From Candidatus Heimdallarchaeota archaeon (GTDB taxonomy: Archaea > Asgardarchaeota > Heimdallarchaeia > Heimdallarchaeales > Kariarchaeaceae), in contig WAMJ01000250.1 of the NCBI GenBank assembly GCA_015522385.1, positions 1 through 9,613 on the forward strand: 9,613 bases of DNA, written 5' to 3'. A program made the position numbers and the translations under genes. Within the stretch, counting starts at the first letter, position 1. The number at the start of each line of letters is the position of its first letter. Below the pieces are notes generated by a model that saw nothing but the letters and a program-made list of their open reading frames with translations, searched no databases and was not told the origin of the DNA. This document shows positions 1 through 6,174 of the stretch, in pieces.

Positions 1-172
1 ACCGGTTGTGATTGAGAAGGACGGTAAACCAGAGGTTGGTATCCGGAAGATGATGAACCTCTCATTCAGCCTTGACCACAGGGTAATTGATGGCGCTGTC
101 GGTGCTCGATTTATCAGAGACCTGATAAGGTACATGGAGAACCCAGGTCTGTTGTATTTCGAGAACTTGTGA
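1..172 (+). CDS. 2-oxoacid dehydrogenase E2 acyltransferase, C-terminal fragment
   Basis: This is the 3' end of a gene that begins outside the window; 56 codons remain, reading from base 2 to a TGA at 170-172. The fragment carries the E2 active-site signature DHRVIDGA, in which the His and Asp (HxxxDG) catalyse acyl transfer from lipoyl-lysine to CoA. The ending, with NPGLLYFENL, is typical of E2 catalytic domains of the pyruvate, 2-oxoglutarate and branched-chain complexes. The lipoyl and peripheral-subunit-binding domains must lie upstream. Only 9 bp separate its stop from the E3 gene, so the two are surely co-transcribed. Which 2-oxoacid the complex uses cannot be told from this fragment. 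Confidence 0.93.
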   Translation, partial: PVVIEKDGKPEVGIRKMMNLSFSLDHRVIDGAVGARFIRDLIRYMENPGLLYFENL

Positions 173-175
173 GGT
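171..175 (+). promoter_or_regulatory. Shine-Dalgarno site of the E3 gene
   Basis: GAGGT overlaps the E2 stop codon and lies 6 nt before the ATG at 182. It matches the anti-Shine-Dalgarno end of archaeal 16S rRNA and fixes the start of the E3 gene. Its position over the stop codon suggests coupled translation of E2 and E3. Confidence 0.75.
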
Positions 176-181
176 TATGAG

Positions 182-1603
182 ATGTCAACAAAAACAGATA
201 TACTGGTAATTGGAGCCGGTCCCGGTGGATATCCTGCCGCCATCCGAGCTGCTCAGCTCGGAAAACAGGTGATACTTGTAGAGAAGGGATGGATTGGTGG
301 TGAGTGTCTTAACTGGGGGTGTATCCCCTCTAAAGCACTGATCCACGCATCGTCACTCTACCATGAGATCAAGAACGAGACTGGCCTCATGGGTATCACG
401 GTTAAGGGTGTGTCCCTTGACATGAAAAAAATGCAGGAGTGGAAAGAGGGAGTTCAGAATACGCTCATCGGGGGAATAAAGACCCTCCTCAAGACCCACA
501 AGGTCAGGACAATTATGGGCACTGCCGAGTTTATCGGTACAAGAAAAGTTGTCGTATACGGTGAGGACAAGGCAGAAGAGATTATCGAAGCAGAAAAGGT
601 AATCATCGCTACTGGTTCGAGCTTCATCTCTTTACCCGGATTCGAGATAGACGAGGAGAGTGTCTTATCTGCCAAGGGGGCACTAGCGCTCAAAGAGGTT
701 CCAGAACATCTAATCTGTATCGGTGGGGGTATCATCGGTCTGGAGCTAGGGACGGTTTACGCCAAGCTTGGTGCCAAAGTCACCGTGATCGAACTGATGA
801 AGGACCTCCTTCCCAGTGTTAACCCCAAACTTGCTGCAGTTGTCAAGAAGAAGCTGAAAAAGATGGGTGTGGATATATACACTTCATCTAAGGCCACTTC
901 ACTCAAGAAGGGTGACCGTCTGATCCTAGAGGTTGAGACCAAAAAGGGTAATATCACTCTAGAGGGAGACAAGATCCTGCTTTCAATCGGAAAACGGGCC
1001 AACACTGGCTCGCTTGGATTGAAAAAAGCGGGTGTGAAGGTTGACAAACGCGGATTTATTATGGTTGACGATAAGATGCAGACAAATATTGACGGTGTGT
1101 TTGCTATAGGAGATTGTACTGGTCCTCCATTCCTCGCTCATCTCGCTACCAAGCAGGGAGTTATTGCAGCCGAAGTTGCGTGTGGGAAGGATTCCACCGC
1201 CGACTTCAGGAGTATTCCAGGTGCAATCTTCACCGATCCTGAGATCGCTACCGCTGGGTTCTCGGCTGCAGAGGCAAAAGCGGCAGGTTTTGAGATCCAT
1301 GAGGCTCGTGCATCATTTGCCGCCTCTGGTAAAGCCCTGTCGCTGAATAGGGGTGAGGGATACGTCAACCTCATCTCGGACGCCAAAACTGGAGTACTGC
1401 TTGGGGCAGAAATCGTCGGACCAAACGCGTCGGATTTGATCAGCGAGATTGGATTGGCGCTTGAACTGGGTGCTTCTACCGAAGATCTAGGGTTCACCAT
1501 CCACCCCCACCCCACTCTGCCTGAGATGATCATGGAGGCGGCAGAGTCCGCGGTAGGATCTGCTATCCATGTCCCGAATTCGAAAAAACCATTGAAGCAC
1601 TGA
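182..1603 (+). CDS. lpdA: dihydrolipoyl dehydrogenase (E3)
   Basis: This FAD flavoprotein (EC 1.8.1.4) reoxidises the dihydrolipoyl arm of a 2-oxoacid dehydrogenase complex and passes electrons to NAD+. Its 473 residues are the normal family length. The N-terminal FAD Rossmann motif is GAGPGGY at 11-17. The redox-active disulfide is C42/C47 in GGECLNWGCIPSK. The NAD-binding motif GGGIIGLELG lies near residue 182, and the second FAD motif is AIGDCTGPPFLAH. The dimer-interface motif HPHPTLPE near the C-terminus supplies the His-Glu catalytic pair, H443 and E448. Every key residue is present. A GAGGT site supports the ATG, and the E2 gene lies 9 bp upstream. The redox loop and HPHPTLPE ending favour E3 over mercuric or glutathione reductase. 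Confidence 0.96.
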   Translation: MSTKTDILVIGAGPGGYPAAIRAAQLGKQVILVEKGWIGGECLNWGCIPSKALIHASSLYHEIKNETGLMGITVKGVSLDMKKMQEWKEGVQNTLIGGIKTLLKTHKVRTIMGTAEFIGTRKVVVYGEDKAEEIIEAEKVIIATGSSFISLPGFEIDEESVLSAKGALALKEVPEHLICIGGGIIGLELGTVYAKLGAKVTVIELMKDLLPSVNPKLAAVVKKKLKKMGVDIYTSSKATSLKKGDRLILEVETKKGNITLEGDKILLSIGKRANTGSLGLKKAGVKVDKRGFIMVDDKMQTNIDGVFAIGDCTGPPFLAHLATKQGVIAAEVACGKDSTADFRSIPGAIFTDPEIATAGFSAAEAKAAGFEIHEARASFAASGKALSLNRGEGYVNLISDAKTGVLLGAEIVGPNASDLISEIGLALELGASTEDLGFTIHPHPTLPEMIMEAAESAVGSAIHVPNSKKPLKH

Positions 1604-1708
1604 AACTGGCGCCCATATTCTTATCTAGAATAACGATAATCTAATGTAAACTATTGTAATCATAATTCCTCCCAGCTCGTTTGACAATCGCGTAATAGTC
1701 ACACCTAG

Positions 1709-1716
1709 ATTTAAAT
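1709..1716 (+). promoter_or_regulatory. TATA-like promoter element for thymidine kinase
   Basis: ATTTAAAT lies in the AT-rich 151-bp gap between the E3 and thymidine kinase genes. Transcription would be expected about 25 bp downstream, near 1738, leaving a short leader that contains the GAGGT site. The gap otherwise holds nothing recognisable, and no clear T-tract terminator follows the E3 gene. Confidence 0.5.
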
Positions 1717-1742
1717 TCCCAATTTTCGTCAATCCTTTATCA

Positions 1743-1747
1743 GAGGT
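1743..1747 (+). promoter_or_regulatory. Shine-Dalgarno site of thymidine kinase
   Basis: GAGGT lies 7 nt before the ATG at 1755. It favours that start over the in-frame ATG at 1770, which would be 22 nt away. Confidence 0.65.
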
Positions 1748-1754
1748 TACTGGG

Positions 1755-2411
1755 ATGGTGGTTACAAATATGTACAGACCTAATACAACATTCAATCCGG
1801 GGTACATCGAATGCATAATTGGTACAATGTTCTCGGGTAAGAGCAGGGAACTACTTTATAGAGGTCTACGTGCTGAGCAATTTGGGGATGTCAAGGTTCT
1901 CTACTTCAAACCCGCGATCGACCAGAGGGATGAAGACTATATCAAAAGTAGGGATGGTCTACAGCGTAAGGCAGTGCTCTTCAAGGAATCTGAGGAACTC
2001 CTTGACTTTGTGAATGGAAATCCATCACTAATCCTCATAGACGAGGCACAGTTCAGCGACACCAATTTGCCAATTGTCGTCCAACTTCTCAAAATCAAGG
2101 GACACAACGTCGTCCTCAGCGGTCTACCAAAAGACTTCAGAGGTCAACCTTTCGGAGTCATGCCTCAGCTTATGGCTCTAAGTGAACCTCCTGTAAAAAC
2201 GGTCTATAGTGTCTGCAACATTGATGGCTGTCATAACGATGGTACTCTCCCACAACGGCTTAGGAACGGAGAACCAGATAGTGCTTTGAGCCCAACCGTA
2301 ATCATCGAGGGAAGTAGTGAATCCATCGCCTATGAACCCCGTTGTGTCATCCACCATAAAGTACCTGATATCAAGGAGTACTTGGAGTCAAGGCTAAAAG
2401 ACGGTCTGTGA
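1755..2411 (+). CDS. tdk: thymidine kinase, type II (TK1-like)
   Basis: This enzyme phosphorylates thymidine to dTMP with ATP in the nucleotide salvage pathway (EC 2.7.1.21). Its P-loop GTMFSGKS spans 23-30, followed by the conserved FKPAIDQR segment near 51-58. Walker B with the catalytic glutamate is DEAQF at 96-100, and GLPKDFRGQPFG at 123-134 is the type II signature. The C-terminal lasso domain has four plausible zinc ligands: C154, C159, C197 and H200. The first pair is spaced CX4C, not the usual CX2C. At 218 residues it is slightly longer than average, with about 15 extra N-terminal residues before the first strand. The gene appears monocistronic. Its last 41 bp overlap the convergent ERCC4-like gene, so the final 13 codons are antisense to that gene's 3' end. 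Confidence 0.93.
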   Translation: MVVTNMYRPNTTFNPGYIECIIGTMFSGKSRELLYRGLRAEQFGDVKVLYFKPAIDQRDEDYIKSRDGLQRKAVLFKESEELLDFVNGNPSLILIDEAQFSDTNLPIVVQLLKIKGHNVVLSGLPKDFRGQPFGVMPQLMALSEPPVKTVYSVCNIDGCHNDGTLPQRLRNGEPDSALSPTVIIEGSSESIAYEPRCVIHHKVPDIKEYLESRLKDGL

Positions 2412-3015
2412 GATCGCTGATTGTAGCATTACCTACTCCTGGAATCTTTACCTTCCTAAGACCTTCAATTATTTGCTCGTTGCTTAGATGATCAAATGGT
2501 AAGCCGAAGTAGGCTGAGAGATACGACACGATGTTGAAAAAACGGTTCCTGCTCAGTCCGAATCTCTTGTCATCAAACTGTCTAAAATCGGGAAGGAGGG
2601 GATCCACCTTGTCCGTCAAATCGAGGAGGAGCTCGAGGGTCATTGTTTTGTCAAAGGTCTGAACCACACAGATACCTTGTTTTACCACTACCTCGCGAAG
2701 AAGCTTCGAGTAATTCAGGTACTTATTGATCGAAAATTCCATATGAAAAGACCTCTTTGATCTTCTTTGAAGAATTTCGCTGACGTTGCCTTCCAGTATG
2801 AGCAACCGTTTTAGAGGTATCTGAGCAAAGGTCTTGATCCTTCCAAGTAGTATTCCTGTCCTCACTGTCTCTTGTATGTCGTGTCTTGTCAGTCTGAGAA
2901 CTGCCCAGTGTCCGATCTCGAACTCATATCCAATGATCTTACTGCTTTTCCAGTTCCTCCGGGTCAGCTCGTTGATGAAGTACTCACTGCTCTTGTCTGA
3001 AACGATACCTGACAT
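2371..3015 (-). CDS. ERCC4/XPF-like nuclease-fold protein with HhH, probably inactive
   Basis: This 214-residue protein resembles the ERCC4 nuclease domain plus a helix-hairpin-helix tail, the layout of short archaeal XPF and of ERCC1. Aligned by eye to the archaeal XPF/Hef pattern GD...ERKxxxD, it reads G29-Y30 for GD and L40-R41-L42 with D46 for ERKxxxD, at the same spacing. A strand and turn, LLILEG (71-76), match the conserved liveEG segment. The C-terminus has a good hairpin, IPGVG at 191-195, preceded by a worn first HhH unit around 155-175. The metal-binding Asp, Glu and Lys are replaced, so it is probably not a nuclease. It may act as a DNA-binding scaffold, as ERCC1 does for XPF; this is inference. 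It is divergent from a helicase gene and apparently leaderless. Family assignment is fairly secure; loss of activity is read from motifs only. Confidence 0.68.
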   Translation of the reverse strand: MSGIVSDKSSEYFINELTRRNWKSSKIIGYEFEIGHWAVLRLTRHDIQETVRTGILLGRIKTFAQIPLKRLLILEGNVSEILQRRSKRSFHMEFSINKYLNYSKLLREVVVKQGICVVQTFDKTMTLELLLDLTDKVDPLLPDFRQFDDKRFGLSRNRFFNIVSYLSAYFGLPFDHLSNEQIIEGLRKVKIPGVGNATISDLTDRLLALTPSTP

Positions 3016-3035
3016 CGCAAAAAGAAGTATTGTTC

Positions 3036-3043
3036 TTATAAAA
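3036..3043 (-). promoter_or_regulatory. TATA box for the ERCC4-like gene
   Basis: On the minus strand this reads TTTTATAA, centred about 25 bp upstream of the ATG at 3015. The sequence just before the ATG has no Shine-Dalgarno site, so the transcript is probably leaderless. Confidence 0.6.
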
Positions 3044-3058
3044 GGAAAAATCAGATAT

Positions 3059-3075
3059 GTGTAAAAAAATTACAC
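3059..3075. promoter_or_regulatory. perfect inverted repeat between divergent promoters (candidate operator)
   Basis: GTGTAA and TTACAC form a perfect 6-bp inverted repeat around a 5-bp A tract, 17 bp overall. It sits 15 bp from the minus-strand TATA box and 16 bp from the plus-strand box, that is, in the middle of the divergent promoter region. This symmetry suggests a binding site for a dimeric regulator acting on both genes. It could also be chance in AT-rich DNA. Confidence 0.4.
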
Positions 3076-3091
3076 TACTTGTTCTTCCCCC

Positions 3092-3097
3092 TTAAAT
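3092..3097 (+). promoter_or_regulatory. TATA-like element for the XPD-type helicase
   Basis: TTAAAT follows a C run and is centred about 25 bp upstream of the GTG at 3119. There is no Shine-Dalgarno site before the GTG, so a leaderless transcript starting at or next to the GTG fits best. Confidence 0.5.
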
Positions 3098-3118
3098 CTG
3101 AACCCTGCAATTGATTTT

Positions 3119-4975
3119 GTGATTAACAAAGTGGCTGATTGGGCGGAGTATTTTCCATATGAAGAACCTACCAGACCTCAGATGGCGATGATGCTCAATA
3201 TAATTCGAGCAGAACCGAGAACTCGGATAATGATACAGAATTCCACGGGTGGAGGAAAGAGCATTGCCTCCCTTGTGGGTGCACTGGCACGAAAGGAAGC
3301 TCACCAAAAGATATTCATCTTCTGTAGAACTGTTAGTCAGATCTCTAGCTTCATGCGTGAATGGAAGAAAGTTGTGGGGGATGTAAAGTCAGAAGCGATA
3401 GACCGTATCAAGTCTGGAAAGGTTGCCAAAATCGTTCCTATGATTGGGAAGGCTAAACTCTGCAGAATGATCGATCATACTCCTGACTTCCCTTCGGAAG
3501 CAGTTGGAGTTCTCTGTCACATGATCCCATGTAGTCTACATCCATCCAGGAACGAGACGAAGTTCTCGCGAGAACTGGCTATTGTGGACTCAAACATCAA
3601 GATGTGGTACAATCCCTCCACTGACATGTTCAAGAACTTCCTCTTCAGGAAGACAGGGCAATGTCCATACTACTTTCAAAATGCTCTCCTCAAGACTGCT
3701 GATGTCATTGTCACGACTTACCCCTTTATTTCCGATCCTTTGCTTTCCTATCTACTAGAATCGGTTGAAATAACCTTGGAGGACTGTATTTTCATCTTTG
3801 ACGAAGCTCACAATCTGGCCTTGAATGAGAAGGTCAAGCTTACAAAAATTGATCTCATGAGGTTAGAGGAGAACTTTGGATCTATATTCCTCTTCAATTA
3901 CCTCTCCGAGTTGATCGGGAGTAAACCAAGGATGTATCACAGTCAGGAGGTTGCAGAGAGCTATGTATGGGATGAGGCAGAACAGATTGTTTCTATGAGA
4001 GACGAACAGTTTCACTCCGTCGACCTTAATGTCCTAATTCAATCTGAGACATTGAAATTCAAGGATTTCCTCAGGATACGCAAGATTGGTTACATCCATG
4101 TCAACGAGGATTCAGTGACTGCAGTCCGTGTCGCCCCCAACGAATGGTTGAGCACGTTTGATAACGCGGAGCTCCAGATCTACATGAGCGGGACTCTCCG
4201 TCCCCTCAACATCTTCCAGTCTCTGTTCGGATTCAATAATCGGGTGATCACTCTTGACCTTGATGCAAACTATGACCAGAATCAATTCAAGTGTTATCTT
4301 AGGTACAATGGGATATCATCGAAGTTGTCAAGGAGAACTCCTGAGAATTTTCTAAATATGGCAGACGTCATTCTTAAACTCTATCCCAAGTCTCCAAGGC
4401 ATGTGCTTGTTGTCTTTCCCAGTTACGGTCTCCTAAATCAGGTGAAGAAGGTACTGACTGATATCGTGAGGTCAAGACAGCTAGATATAGAGATTATTAG
4501 TGAAAAGCCAGGGATGCTCTTATCAGAGATTCAGCAGTTCGTCAACTTCAAAAAGTCAAAGGTCATGATTTTAGGAGTCTCCTCAGGGAAGTTCACCGAG
4601 GGTGTGGAGCTAGTGCGGGATGGGAAATCGCTTATCTCAATGCTTGTCTTCGCCGGACTCCCCTTCCATAATCCAGACAAGAGTAAGGAGGACGAGATGA
4701 AGATCATCAGATCACTGATCGGAAAGTACTATGCAAGTGATCAAATCTACAGATTCATCCCAATATTCCAAGCTATATCTCAGGCACTTGGGAGAACCGT
4801 TAGGAGCGGGGTAGACCGTGGTGCTCTAATAATTTTAGACTTCAGGGCCCAGGTCCTAAAAAAGAAGGATCCTCAATACAAAATTAGGGAGTATTGGGAT
4901 CCCGATCTTCTTGGCGAGCATTTGAGTAAATTCTTCATGAATTATCCCACACTGGAGGAGGTGCTTACAGATTAG
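3119..4975 (+). CDS. XPD/Rad3-type (DinG-like) Fe-S DNA helicase
   Basis: This superfamily 2 ATPase probably unwinds DNA 5'-to-3' in repair or replication, as archaeal XPD does. Its 618 residues suit the compact archaeal forms. The RPQ motif is at 19-21, followed by the P-loop STGGGKS at 42-48, motif Ia FCRTVSQ at 68-74, and DEAH at 228-231. Later motifs are SGTL at 357-360, GKFTEGVEL near 490-498, and the motif VI run QALGRTVRSG at 555-564. Four cysteines between motifs Ia and II (C115, C133, C138, C182 in CPYY) occupy the Fe-S cluster positions; the middle pair is CX4C where archaeal XPD usually has CX2C. It starts with GTG, apparently leaderless. The 180-residue gene begins 4 bp after its stop, so the two are likely co-transcribed. 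Whether it is the orthologue of XPD or a paralogue nearer DinG/FANCJ is open. Confidence 0.88.
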   Translation: MINKVADWAEYFPYEEPTRPQMAMMLNIIRAEPRTRIMIQNSTGGGKSIASLVGALARKEAHQKIFIFCRTVSQISSFMREWKKVVGDVKSEAIDRIKSGKVAKIVPMIGKAKLCRMIDHTPDFPSEAVGVLCHMIPCSLHPSRNETKFSRELAIVDSNIKMWYNPSTDMFKNFLFRKTGQCPYYFQNALLKTADVIVTTYPFISDPLLSYLLESVEITLEDCIFIFDEAHNLALNEKVKLTKIDLMRLEENFGSIFLFNYLSELIGSKPRMYHSQEVAESYVWDEAEQIVSMRDEQFHSVDLNVLIQSETLKFKDFLRIRKIGYIHVNEDSVTAVRVAPNEWLSTFDNAELQIYMSGTLRPLNIFQSLFGFNNRVITLDLDANYDQNQFKCYLRYNGISSKLSRRTPENFLNMADVILKLYPKSPRHVLVVFPSYGLLNQVKKVLTDIVRSRQLDIEIISEKPGMLLSEIQQFVNFKKSKVMILGVSSGKFTEGVELVRDGKSLISMLVFAGLPFHNPDKSKEDEMKIIRSLIGKYYASDQIYRFIPIFQAISQALGRTVRSGVDRGALIILDFRAQVLKKKDPQYKIREYWDPDLLGEHLSKFFMNYPTLEEVLTD

Positions 4976-4979
4976 ATCG

Positions 4980-5522
4980 ATGAGCACAAAGACATTTGTT
5001 GATCGGTTGAAGCTCCTCTTGGAAAAACGGCAAATTCCTGTGCTGCAGTTGGTTATACGCGATCAGTTCATCGACTCGAAAATCAGGGTTAATGAATTTC
5101 TCATTAATTTCCTCGGTGAGATTACTGGAAACATCACTGACGTGGAGGTTGTTTTGGTTCATTACCACGAATTATCATTCATTGGTATACAGAGTATTAC
5201 GGATTTGATCATCACCTTCTCTGTATTCGGATCATCCTTTGAGGATATTGTCTCCCGTCTATGGCATCTGGATAAACTCCTGAGAGTTCCTACTAATACC
5301 ATTCCTCTGGTTATCATAAAGGATTTGAACGACATATTCAGACTGCTAGGTGGGAAGATTAGAGAGGTTGAATACATTATCCGTCTTCTCATCAAGCTCG
5401 AACTGCCTGTTCTGATCCTGAATTTCCAGACGAAGAATAAACCTCTGATTGATCTACCCTACTACTCAATTTTCAGGAACCTCAATATACATAATCTAAT
5501 TCTTCGTCCTTCCATAGGTTAA
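4980..5522 (+). CDS. unknown protein, possible RecA/RadB-fold remnant without P-loop
   Basis: I do not recognise this 180-residue protein with confidence. It is rich in Ile and Leu, has no signal peptide, cysteine cluster or Walker A motif, and looks like alternating strands and helices. Residues around 108-150 (IPLVIIKDLNDIFR, then about 20 helical residues, then PVLILNFQTKN) recall the RadB/Rad51 stretch from Walker B through the L2 strand, where the family has LVVLDS...YR and PVLVTNQ. If so, this is a P-loop-less RecA-fold protein of the Rad51-paralogue kind. It starts 4 bp after the helicase stop. A strong GGAGGAGGTG tract at 4954-4963 lies 16 nt before the ATG, too far to be ideal, so translation may depend on reading of the helicase gene. 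Its last 41 bp overlap the convergent LRR gene. Confidence 0.7.
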   Translation: MSTKTFVDRLKLLLEKRQIPVLQLVIRDQFIDSKIRVNEFLINFLGEITGNITDVEVVLVHYHELSFIGIQSITDLIITFSVFGSSFEDIVSRLWHLDKLLRVPTNTIPLVIIKDLNDIFRLLGGKIREVEYIIRLLIKLELPVLILNFQTKNKPLIDLPYYSIFRNLNIHNLILRPSIG

Positions 5523-6123
5523 ACCTGACCCCCTCGAAATGCATTTTTCGCTCGATATGTCTCTTAAAGGAACGTGGGCGTCGGGAGATGTACCACTTAT
5601 CCCTCATGAATCTGAGCGCCCTCGGCGTTTCCGAAATTGGGCACTTTCTCAAATCTATCATCGGTATGTCTGATAGGTTATCAGTGATATTATCTATGGT
5701 GGAGATCGGGTTCTTGTACATGTTAAATTCCACCAGGTTCGGAGGGGGTGTGTATGAAGAGGGAATGTGGTCAATGTTGTTCAGATTGAGGTAGAGCACT
5801 TTGAGGCTCTTGAGTTCCGAGATTTCCTCTGGTATCTCTCTAAAATTATTGTCTCCGAGGTACAATTCCTCTAAATTCTTAAGCTTTGATATCCCTTGAG
5901 GGAGTTCTTTCAGCCTATTGACCTCAAGGTTAAGAAACCTGAGTTTAGGGAAATTCCATATAGTATCAACAATTATGTCCATAGGTATGTCTGAGAGGTC
6001 AATCGCATAGACGTGACCATCTACAAAGTACACTCCTCTCCTAAATTGACTGAAGATTGGTGCTGAGGCTCGACTCTCATAGAGGTGCATCCCTATTTCC
6101 CAGAGGGACTTCTGTTCACTCAC
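5482..6123 (-). CDS. leucine-rich-repeat protein
   Basis: This 213-residue protein has no signal peptide or membrane segment and should be cytosolic. A regular 23-residue repeat of the LxxLxLxxNxLxxLPxxI type runs from about 58 to 170. Clear units begin at L61, L84 and L107, a weaker one at L130, and worn units flank them, including a VYAIDLSDIP stretch near 38-47. Such solenoids bind proteins, and no enzymatic motif is present. The tail has a strongly basic patch, RRPRSFKRHIERK, at 181-193. The start is GTG; an in-frame TAA at 6133-6135 rules out a longer protein. The gene follows the HerA-like ATPase by 51 bp on the same strand, which suggests one operon and an adaptor role; that role is inference. 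Its end overlaps the convergent 180-residue gene. Confidence 0.88.
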   Translation of the reverse strand: MSEQKSLWEIGMHLYESRASAPIFSQFRRGVYFVDGHVYAIDLSDIPMDIIVDTIWNFPKLRFLNLEVNRLKELPQGISKLKNLEELYLGDNNFREIPEEISELKSLKVLYLNLNNIDHIPSSYTPPPNLVEFNMYKNPISTIDNITDNLSDIPMIDLRKCPISETPRALRFMRDKWYISRRPRSFKRHIERKMHFEGVRFNLWKDEELDYVY

Positions 6124-6137
6124 TATACGCGTTTATT

Positions 6138-6145
6138 ACCTCTCC
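6138..6145 (-). promoter_or_regulatory. Shine-Dalgarno-like tract before the LRR gene
   Basis: The minus strand reads GGAGAGGT 14 nt before the GTG start, farther than the usual 5-9 nt. Because an in-frame stop blocks longer starts, either this site works at long range or initiation is weak. Its presence fits translation from a polycistronic message shared with the ATPase gene. Confidence 0.4.
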
Positions 6146-6174
6146 TTTGATAAGCTCTCCTCATATACTACCCT

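Noticed and set aside
1138..1533. 131-codon open frame on the minus strand
   Set aside because: It lies entirely inside the dihydrolipoyl dehydrogenase gene, has low-complexity Ala/Ser/Pro composition and no recognisable motif; it is a shadow of the real gene.
182..1603. Possible mercuric or glutathione reductase
   Set aside because: The adjacent E2 gene, the CLNWGC redox loop and the HPHPTLPE ending fit E3. There is no N-terminal heavy-metal domain or C-terminal Cys pair.
4867..4902. Imperfect 12-bp stem-loop (GGATCCTCAATAC with GTATTGGGATCC)
   Set aside because: It lies within the well-conserved frame of the helicase after motif VI, has one bulged base, and has no T tract, so it is probably incidental.
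182..4996. Same first residues MSTKT in the E3 protein and the 180-residue protein
   Set aside because: The similarity stops after five residues and codon choice differs, so it is coincidence and not duplication.
6160..6168. TATA-like AGTATATGA before the LRR gene
   Set aside because: A start about 25 bp downstream would place the 5' end at the Shine-Dalgarno-like tract itself, so the two signals do not fit together; operon read-through is simpler.
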